Shown: positions 58,705-64,000 of the stretch, in pieces
How the letters are laid out: each line of letters opens with the position of its first letter
How positions within the stretch are numbered: position 1 is the stretch's first letter
Assembly (NCBI RefSeq): GCF_002968015.1
Contig: NZ_PUIP01000023.1
Coordinates: 23,780 to 87,779, forward strand
Length of the DNA: 64,000 nt
DNA from: Massilia phosphatilytica
GTDB taxonomy: Bacteria; Pseudomonadota; Gammaproteobacteria; Burkholderiales; Burkholderiaceae_D
Reading direction: 5' to 3'
Made by a program: the position numbers and the translations under genes
Notes under the pieces: generated by a model
What the model saw: the letters and a program-made list of their open reading frames with translations, nothing else
Told to the model about the DNA's origin: nothing
Databases searched by the model: none

Positions 58705-58729
58705 TTATAAAACGCTATCGTTTTTATAA
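58705..58729. promoter_or_regulatory. Palindrome before AraC-type regulator 1, possible operator
   Basis: TTATAAAACG and CGTTTTTATAA form an almost perfect inverted repeat around CTAT, between the C39 operon start (58546) and the divergent regulator start (58756). It could be an operator, or promoter plus operator, for either unit. The rest of the 209-base gap is A/T-rich near the repeat and otherwise plain. Confidence 0.45.
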
Positions 58730-58755
58730 AAAACCGCTCATTCGATTGGGGCACC

Positions 58756-59607
58756 GTGCACACTTGGGACAGGATCAGCAATGCTTTGGGCGAGCCGGTC
58801 ACCAGCGTGGAGATCGGCGGCGTCCCGCTGCGCGCCGAACGCTACATCTTCCAGCTGGGCGGCTGCGAAGTCCCGCCGCTCGATTCGCTGGTGCTGGCCT
58901 GCCACCTGGGCGGCGCGCGCGCCACGGCCGGGCGCAGTCCAGGCCGCTCGTTCGACTTCCTGGCCGGTGCCGCGACCGTGTTCCAGCCCGGCTTCGCCAG
59001 CCGCTGGACGTTCTTCGGCGCGATCGACATGGCGATGTTCCACTTCCTCGACCCGGACCACGAGATGGTGCGCCACCTGCAGCGCCTGCTCGCCGCGCGC
59101 GCCAAGTCGCCCACCTTTTCCGACCCGCTCGTGCATGCGGCCGCCCAGCAGCTGCTGGCCGAGGTCTCACGCAGCAGCACGCCGAACACGGGCTTCGTCG
59201 AACGGGCCTGCTCGCTGATGATCGAGCAGGCGTGCCGCGTCCTCGAGGGCAAGACGGGCCGGCACCTGCCCCCGGACGCCCTCCAGCTCGGCCGCCTGCA
59301 GGGCGTGCTGGAATGGATCGGCCAGAACCTGTCGAGCGAACTGTCCAACGCCGAGCTGGCCGAGCGCGCGGGCGTGTCGGAATCGCACTTCCGCCGCATC
59401 TTCCAGGAAGCGATGGGGATGACGCCGCACCGCTATGTGTTGCGTTTACGCCTCGAACGGGTGCACGAATTACTTACCCGGACCAGCTTCTCCATCGCCC
59501 GTGTTGCGGCGCAATGCGGGTTCAACAGCCAGAGTCACATGACGGCCTGTTTCGCGGCCGCGTACGGCATCACGCCCGCTCGGGCACGCCAGCAGGCGCG
59601 CGCCTGA
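58756..59607 (+). CDS. AraC-family transcriptional regulator 1
   Basis: 283 residues from GTG 58756 (GGGG five bases upstream). A cupin-like sensory N-terminus with no clear ligand motif is followed by the two helix-turn-helix units of AraC: ELSNAELAERAGVSESHFRR, FQEAMGMTPHRYVLRLRLER, TSFSIARVAAQCGFNSQSHM. It is divergent from the C39 peptidase operon and likely its regulator. The palindrome at 58705 is a candidate binding site. Confidence 0.87.
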   Translation: MHTWDRISNALGEPVTSVEIGGVPLRAERYIFQLGGCEVPPLDSLVLACHLGGARATAGRSPGRSFDFLAGAATVFQPGFASRWTFFGAIDMAMFHFLDPDHEMVRHLQRLLAARAKSPTFSDPLVHAAAQQLLAEVSRSSTPNTGFVERACSLMIEQACRVLEGKTGRHLPPDALQLGRLQGVLEWIGQNLSSELSNAELAERAGVSESHFRRIFQEAMGMTPHRYVLRLRLERVHELLTRTSFSIARVAAQCGFNSQSHMTACFAAAYGITPARARQQARA

Positions 59608-59731
59608 CGATCGCAGATCACACCAGGTTTGCGTTGCATCAAATTGAAAATCTTGCCTGTCGAAAATGAGCGTTTTTTGATAAAGACGGGATCATTTTCC
59701 GAAGCGTTGCGATTTCGCATGCACACATAAT

Positions 59732-59762
59732 AAAAAAACACACCCGGGCACAAGAACCCGGG
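59732..59762 (-). terminator. Possible minus-strand terminator between the two regulator genes
   Basis: On the minus strand CCCGGG-N8-CCCGGG is followed, after four bases, by seven T. It lies upstream of regulator 2 and would stop transcripts running left from the gene at 60877, antisense to the regulator. Confidence 0.35.
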
Positions 59763-59774
59763 GCCACTCGATAA

Positions 59775-60932
59775 ATGAGTAAGGAGACCAAGCATGAGAC
59801 CAGCGCAGGACGCGTCCGCACGTACGCGGTCGCCAGCGTGAAGTACCTGTCCGCCACGGACGTGGTGCAACGCATCAAGGCCTGCCTCGGCGCCGAGGGC
59901 ATGGACGTCGACGCCCTGTTCGCCAGGGCCGGCCTCGAATGGTTCGAGCACGGCGCGCAGGAACAGCGCGCCGCCGACCTGCTCGCGTTGTCCGACCAGT
60001 TCAGCATCCTGTGGGAAGGCCTCGCGGCCGCCAGCGGCGATGCGTTGATCGGCTTTCGCGTGTTCGCTCCCGATCCGCTCAGCTGGCTCGGCGTGCTGGG
60101 CCATTTGATGCTCGCCTCCCCCACCCTGCGCCAGGCCGCGGACAGCCTGACACGCTACATGCCGCTCGTGTCGCCCGTCGTGCGCGCGACCATCGAACCG
60201 AAGGCGGACCGCGTGCGCGTGGGCCTGAACCTCGTCGGCGGCGCGCGCGCCGTGCCGCAGGCGCGCTACGACTTCACCTGGAACCTGCTACTGGCCACGA
60301 TGCGCTTCGTAGGCAGCAAGCCCGACCTGAAGCCGGCCCTCGTCGAATACGCGTATCCGGCGCCGCTCGACACAGCGCCGTACGCCCGCTGGTTCGGCTG
60401 CCCGGTGCGTTTCGGCGCACCCGCCAACGCACTCGAATTCGCCAACGCCGACATCACGGTGCCCATTCCGACCGCGAACCCGCTCGCGGCGGAAGGCCTG
60501 TTCCGCCTCCTCGACGAACGCCTCGCGCAGGCCGAGCGCACGAGCGTGGCCGCGCGCGTGCGCGAGCTGCTGCCGGCGATGATCGACCAGGGCGGCGCGC
60601 TGCGCGATGCCGTCGCACGGCGCCTCGCGATCAGCGAGCGCACCCTGCAGCGCCGCCTGGCCGACGAAGGCACGGACTTTTCCACGCTCGTCGACGAGGT
60701 GCGCCGCACGATCGCCCAGCAATACCTCGGCAGCGACCGCATCAGCGTCAAGAACCTCAGCTACAAGCTCGGCTTCGCCGATCCCAGCGCCTTCCACCGC
60801 GCCTGCCTGCGCTGGTTCGGCAAGGCGCCCGGCGAGTTCCAGCAGGACCGGCTGAACGCCCATGGGCAGCAGGCCGTCAATGGGACCACAGGCGCAACTG
60901 ACCCTGCATCTGCAATTCGCCGTTCAGGGTGA
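59775..60932 (+). CDS. AraC-family transcriptional regulator 2 (arabinose-binding-domain type)
   Basis: 385 residues. The large N-terminal sensor domain (GFRVFAPDPLSWLGVLGHLM, RYMPLVSPVVRATIE) is of the AraC-binding-like type found in OruR/ArgR-like regulators; the C-terminal HTH part reads AVARRLAISERTLQRRLADE, NLSYKLGFADPSAFHRACLR, WFGKAPGEFQQDR. No clear ribosome site before ATG 59775; a later GTG (59839) is possible. Its 3' end overlaps the convergent gene at 60877 by 56 bases. Together with regulator 1 it splits the surface cluster in two halves. Confidence 0.85.
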   Translation: MSKETKHETSAGRVRTYAVASVKYLSATDVVQRIKACLGAEGMDVDALFARAGLEWFEHGAQEQRAADLLALSDQFSILWEGLAAASGDALIGFRVFAPDPLSWLGVLGHLMLASPTLRQAADSLTRYMPLVSPVVRATIEPKADRVRVGLNLVGGARAVPQARYDFTWNLLLATMRFVGSKPDLKPALVEYAYPAPLDTAPYARWFGCPVRFGAPANALEFANADITVPIPTANPLAAEGLFRLLDERLAQAERTSVAARVRELLPAMIDQGGALRDAVARRLAISERTLQRRLADEGTDFSTLVDEVRRTIAQQYLGSDRISVKNLSYKLGFADPSAFHRACLRWFGKAPGEFQQDRLNAHGQQAVNGTTGATDPASAIRRSG

Positions 60933-61344
60933 CCTGCCCCAGGCTCTGCGTGACGGGCCCGCGTGGATCGGCCTGCACGCTGAGCGAATCGAAGCCGGTG
61001 TCCGTGAACTTCGTCCACGCCGGCAGCGTCAGGGCGAGATAGTTCGTGCCGTCGGCGGCCGTCTGCGGGCTAATGTTCAGGCCCACCATCTGGATCACGC
61101 CGCCGATGTTCTTCAATACCGTGTAGGTCGTGCGCCCGTCGACCGTCTGGCCGATGGTCAGGCGGCTGTCGCCCGTACTGCCGTCGCCAGGACGGTTCAG
61201 TTGCAGGCGCACGGCGAAGCTGATGCCGTCGGCGCCGCGCACTTGCGCGAGTTCTTCGTCGGCCAACGGCTGCGGTTCCGCCAGCGCACACCGCGCCGTG
61301 CAGAGCGACAGGATGGCAAGGAGGACGAGTCGGCGCGGGCTCAC
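60877..61344 (-). CDS. Small exported motif protein (ELxxVxG family)
   Basis: 155 residues from a GTG start overlapping the upstream stop (GTGA). Signal peptide, then PLADEELAQVRGADGIS, the shared motif, closest of the five to a double-glycine (Gly-Ala) leader; then a beta-rich body (SFAVRLQLNRPGDGS, TIGQTVDGRTTYTVLKNIGG) and end QMQGQLRLWSH. Last gene of a four-gene run; overlaps regulator 2 on the other strand. Confidence 0.78.
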   Translation of the reverse strand: MSPRRLVLLAILSLCTARCALAEPQPLADEELAQVRGADGISFAVRLQLNRPGDGSTGDSRLTIGQTVDGRTTYTVLKNIGGVIQMVGLNISPQTAADGTNYLALTLPAWTKFTDTGFDSLSVQADPRGPVTQSLGQVTLNGELQMQGQLRLWSH

Positions 61345-62186
61345 TGGCGGAACTTGACGTCGAGGTACTGCAGCTGGATGGACCCGATGCGCGAGCTGCC
61401 CAGGTCCATGCTCGCGCCCGCGTCGCTGCGGAAGCTGATGTTCCCGATCTGCAGCGTGCCGCTCGGTGCCGCCTGCCCCGCGTCGGGCCAGTTGACGCCG
61501 ATGTGCAGGCTCGAGTTTCCCGCCGCATCCGTGCGGGCATTGAAGATGCCGGCCTGGCTCGTCACGTCAGCGATGCGCCACGGTGACGTCGGCGCGGAAC
61601 CGTCCGCCGTCGCCGCACCGATCTTCACGTTGGACAGCACCATCGCTTCGCCCGTCGCGTCGCGTCCGTTCGGCGCCAGCGTCAGGCTGCCGAGCTCGAT
61701 CCGCGTGGCGAGGCCGAACGCGAGGCCGTCGCCCACGGCGGGCGTCGACCACTGCAGGCCGCCGCCGTAATACACCAGATCCTTGAGGATCACACTGCCG
61801 TTCCTGACGTCGAAGCCACTGGCGTTCACGCCGAAATCGTACGCGACCTGCCAGACTTCGCGTCCGGCCGCGTTCTCGGGGAAGGCGATGTTGATCCAGT
61901 CGGCGCGTCCCGGCCCGCCGGCGATCACGTCGAGGCGGTAGGGATCGGAGAACGGCGCATCCGTATTGTCGGAGCGCGACGCGGCCAGGTTGCCGATGCC
62001 GAGGCTGCCGCCGCCCGGCGCGTAATAGCGCAGCTCGGCATTGCCCGCCATGGCGAAATTCGACAGGTTGAAGCTCATGCCGTCGCGTCCCGCCACCTTG
62101 GCGAGTGCGCTGTCCGGCAGCGGTTCAAGCGCGGCGGCCAACGCCGGCGCGCACAGCAGGATGGCGGCGGCGACGGCGCGCATCAA
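61341..62186 (-). CDS. Exported motif protein (ELxxVxG family), 281 residues
   Basis: Signal peptide (ending ALAAALE), then PLPDSALAKVAGRDGMSFNL, the shared motif with Ala in place of Glu, followed by a long beta-rich chain (NAELRYYAPGGGSLGIGNLA; SVILKDLVYYGGGLQWSTPA) ending SIQLQYLDVKFRQ. No catalytic motif recognised. Both ends overlap their neighbours by four bases, so the genes are made together. Confidence 0.8.
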   Translation of the reverse strand: MMRAVAAAILLCAPALAAALEPLPDSALAKVAGRDGMSFNLSNFAMAGNAELRYYAPGGGSLGIGNLAASRSDNTDAPFSDPYRLDVIAGGPGRADWINIAFPENAAGREVWQVAYDFGVNASGFDVRNGSVILKDLVYYGGGLQWSTPAVGDGLAFGLATRIELGSLTLAPNGRDATGEAMVLSNVKIGAATADGSAPTSPWRIADVTSQAGIFNARTDAAGNSSLHIGVNWPDAGQAAPSGTLQIGNISFRSDAGASMDLGSSRIGSIQLQYLDVKFRQ

Positions 62187-62956
62187 TGCCCCGCCGCGTT
62201 ATTGACCGGCACGGTGCCGGTGAGGTTCAGCGCGGTCAGCTTGTCGCGCCAGTTCAGCCAGATGCCGGCCTGGGCCTCGGTCAGTGCGGGCATGCCGGAT
62301 GCGGCCTGGAACTGCACGGGTGTCTTGAGGATCGAGATCCAGAAATCGCGGCTGGGGCCGTTCGCATCGCCCGCCGTGACGCCGCCCACGCTGGCCAGCG
62401 GCGTGCAGCCGGTGCACGTGCCGTCCCAGCGCTTGCCGCCGCCGGCGTCGTTCATGCTGTCGATGATGCCGGAGGCGCCCGCGTCGATGCGCATGGCGCC
62501 GGACAGCGTGGCGATCTTCATGCCGATGTCGCCGGAGATGCCGTCGAAGCCGAGGCGCATGCCGACGATCTCGCGCTGGCTGCCGGTCCCGGTGGCGGTG
62601 TTCTTGTAGACGAATTCGAAATAGGGATTCGTGATCTGCACGAGCCGCTGTGCCGCGGACGCGTCGGTCCGTCCGAACTGCAGTGCGCTGATGTCGAGGT
62701 CGGCGCCGGACCCGTTGCGCGGCGCGTACGTGTATTCGCCCAGGCGCATGTTGGCGAAATTGGCGTTCAGCGTGACGTCGGCGTCGAGGCTGATGCGGGT
62801 GAAATCGAAACCGCTGTAGCTGGAATTACTGACCGTGAACAGGCCCTGGCCGCTGACTGTGGACAGTTCGGTGTCGGACATCGGGCGCATCTGGGCCGAT
62901 GCCGCGCAGGGCAACAGCAAGACTGCGACGATGGATGCGGTGAGCAAGGTGCGCAT
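62183..62956 (-). CDS. Exported motif protein (ELxxVxG family), 257 residues
   Basis: Signal peptide (LLLPCAASAQ), then PMSDTELSTVSGQGLFTV, the shared motif, and a beta-rich body with regular aromatic strands (FDFTRISLDADVTLNANFAN; NPYFEFVYKNTATGTGS), two cysteines (CTGC) and a helical end. Function unknown. It overlaps the next gene by four bases and follows the gene at 63037 by 80 bases containing a terminator. Confidence 0.8.
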   Translation of the reverse strand: MRTLLTASIVAVLLLPCAASAQMRPMSDTELSTVSGQGLFTVSNSSYSGFDFTRISLDADVTLNANFANMRLGEYTYAPRNGSGADLDISALQFGRTDASAAQRLVQITNPYFEFVYKNTATGTGSQREIVGMRLGFDGISGDIGMKIATLSGAMRIDAGASGIIDSMNDAGGGKRWDGTCTGCTPLASVGGVTAGDANGPSRDFWISILKTPVQFQAASGMPALTEAQAGIWLNWRDKLTALNLTGTVPVNNAAGH

Positions 62957-62982
62957 GGTCGAACCAGAGGAAAAACAAGCTC

Positions 62983-63015
62983 AAAAAAACGGCCCGGGGC
63001 AAGCCCGCGGGCCGT
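62983..63015 (-). terminator. Terminator after the small motif protein gene at 63037
   Basis: On the minus strand ACGGCCC pairs with GGGCCGT, with an inner GGGC/GCCC stem, followed by seven T. It should separate the strongly expressed first gene from the three genes downstream, allowing partial read-through. Confidence 0.75.
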
Positions 63016-63036
63016 CCATCACCCAACCCGAGCCGC

Positions 63037-63546
63037 TTAGTGCGCCCAGATGTAGACGGTGGTGCCTTGCAGCTTGATGTCGTTGGCGGCGAACGAACCG
63101 TAGGAAGCGCTCGAGTTGCCCATCTTGATCGAGTCGACCGACATGCTCAGGTTCTTGTTGGTGTCGATCAGCGGGATCGCGATCTTGACGACGTCGCCAG
63201 CCGGCATGAAGGCGGCCAGGCCGGTACCGCCGGTCACGCCCAGGACGCTCGATGCGCCCGACGCTGCGCTGGCGTCGGCCTGGAACGTGGCGTTGTTGAT
63301 GATGTCGATGGTTGCAGCGATGGCACCGGCGATCTTGATGTTGTTGAAGCTCACCGAACCGCCTGCGGTATCGGTATCCGTGTAGACGAACGAACCGATG
63401 TTCACATGCAGGTCAGCGGCAATCGACACACCGTCACGGCCCGAAACCTTGGACAGTTCAGCGTCGGCGATCGGGGTCAGGGCCGATGCGTACGAAGCGA
63501 TCGAGGACAGGGCGGCAACGACGGTCAGTTGTTTCAGCAGTTTCAT
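63037..63546 (-). CDS. Major small exported motif protein (DUF6160/FilA-like)
   Basis: 169 residues. Signal peptide (ending YASAL), then PIADAELSKVSGRDGVSIAA, the best form of the shared motif, and a Gly/Ala/Ser-rich beta-strand-forming body (GGSVSFNNIKIAGAIAATID) ending LQGTTVYIWAH. Good ribosome site (GGAG six bases before ATG) and an own terminator suggest strong expression. It may be a secreted or surface structural subunit; similar proteins are, as I recall, named FilA or DUF6160. First gene of this half-cluster. Confidence 0.82.
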   Translation of the reverse strand: MKLLKQLTVVAALSSIASYASALTPIADAELSKVSGRDGVSIAADLHVNIGSFVYTDTDTAGGSVSFNNIKIAGAIAATIDIINNATFQADASAASGASSVLGVTGGTGLAAFMPAGDVVKIAIPLIDTNKNLSMSVDSIKMGNSSASYGSFAANDIKLQGTTVYIWAH

Positions 63547-63661
63547 GGTATCTCCAGTGTTATTGTGATCGACGGAATCTCTTCGGGCTTCCCCGCGCGT
63601 CCGCTTCGGTTCCTCTGCGGCTTGTGGCCAATCGGGACGGCTGCGTCGGGACCGCTTTTGC

Positions 63662-63682
63662 CTTAATTGGAAGTCAATTAAG
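63662..63682. promoter_or_regulatory. Palindrome upstream of the small motif protein gene
   Basis: CTTAATTG-GAAGT-CAATTAAG, a perfect eight-base inverted repeat about 115-135 bases upstream of the ATG at 63546. Typical of an operator or a bend site. Nothing else is apparent in the gap to the insertion sequence. Confidence 0.4.
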
Positions 63683-63787
63683 TGGAAACAATGTTATTAC
63701 TTCCGATTCAATAACCACATCGTTTTGTCCTTGCTCAGGAAGCCAAATCGATGGATTCCCGAGCCATAAAAAAACCCGCTGCGAACA

Positions 63788-64000
63788 TGAACTGACCCCA
63801 GAAAGTTGGACGGTTTAGTTTTCTAGGCGACCAAGGCCTGAGTCCTGTACTGAACAGGGCTCAGGCCTTTTAGTTTGAGCTTGATGCGGTCGTGATTGTA
63901 ATAGTGGATGTAATCGGTCAAGCCTTCGCGTAACTCATCGACGCTTTGGAACTTGTTCAGGTAGAAGAACTCGGACTTGAGCACGGCAAAGAAGCTCTCC
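63788..64000 (-). mobile_element. IS3-family insertion sequence, one end (partial)
   Basis: The element starts with TGAACTGACCCC followed by AGAAAGTTGGACG, the type of terminal repeat seen in IS150/IS3-group elements, and contains the end of a transposase gene. The other end and any target duplication lie beyond the window. Just outside the end, AAAAAAACCCGCTGCG looks like one half of a terminator hairpin. Confidence 0.8.
63823..64000 (-). CDS. IS3-family transposase OrfB, C-terminal part (partial)
   Basis: Minus-strand translation gives SFFAVLKSEFFYLNKF, then DELREGLTDYIHYYNHDRIK and LKLKGLSPVQYRTQ before the stop. These are the last conserved parts of the rve integrase domain of IS3-type transposases (final catalytic Glu region ahead, the YNxxRxxxxLxxxSPxxYR block here). 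The start is outside the window. Confidence 0.88.
   Translation of the reverse strand, partial: ESFFAVLKSEFFYLNKFQSVDELREGLTDYIHYYNHDRIKLKLKGLSPVQYRTQALVA

Noticed and set aside
1..64000. tRNA, rRNA, CRISPR arrays and prophage genes
   Set aside because: No cloverleaf-like sequences, rRNA stretches, regularly spaced repeats or phage structural genes were noticed; this was by eye, not by a covariance-model search.

Overview
The window is GC-rich, densely packed DNA from what looks like a betaproteobacterium of the Massilia/Duganella/Telluria group (Oxalobacteraceae). This is inferred from gene content and style (many exported proteins, large TonB-dependent receptors, c-type cytochromes, a complete flagellar gene set) and was not tested by a database search. 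No rRNA, tRNA or CRISPR array was seen.

Positions 1-21,000: an envelope and electron-transfer region under apparent sigma-54 control. A minus-strand run of ten genes (8869 to beyond the left edge) encodes a DUF1549/DUF1553 cytochrome-type protein, a DUF1501 Tat protein, three small c-type cytochromes, a peroxiredoxin, an SMP-30-type lactonase, a dienelactone hydrolase, a lectin-like protein and an HtrA protease. Divergent from it lies a plus-strand run: rhodanese-like protein, cytochrome b561, DsbD. Then come tonB-exbB-exbD (minus) and two paralogous TonB-dependent receptors (plus). I read five -24/-12 promoters (GG-N10-GC) in front of these units. Near each promoter region sit paired copies of an inverted repeat of the form CTGYTG-N6-CAACAG, as expected for binding sites of one sigma-54 activator. 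This makes the region a candidate undescribed regulon. No activator gene is in the window.

Positions 21,100-53,700: a complete flagellar locus: fliC; flhA-flhB-fliR-fliQ-fliP-fliN-fliM (minus); fliE-F-G-H-I-J-D-S-T-K-L, fliA, motA, motB, flgM, flgN, a separate muramidase, flgA (minus), flgB to flgL, and one extra gene of unknown function. The gene order, the sigma-28 and stator genes placed after fliL, the lack of fliO, the short flagellin, the FliM without a CheY-binding N-terminus and the absence of chemotaxis genes all resemble lateral (Laf/Flag-2) systems rather than the usual primary flagellum. The second enzymatic domain of FlgJ is encoded as its own gene.

Positions 53,700-63,600: a cell-surface cluster on the minus strand with two AraC-family regulator genes inside it. 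Five exported proteins share a short motif (consensus roughly LSDxELxxVxGxDG) just after the signal peptide or membrane segment. The same cluster encodes a membrane-anchored C39 peptidase, two outer-membrane beta-barrels (one FadL-type) and a DUF2059 protein. Because C39 peptidases cut after double-glycine leaders of similar pattern, the cluster may be a processing and export system. It resembles the Acinetobacter 'fil' putative pilus locus as I remember it; that link is unverified.

The right edge carries one end of an IS3-family insertion sequence.
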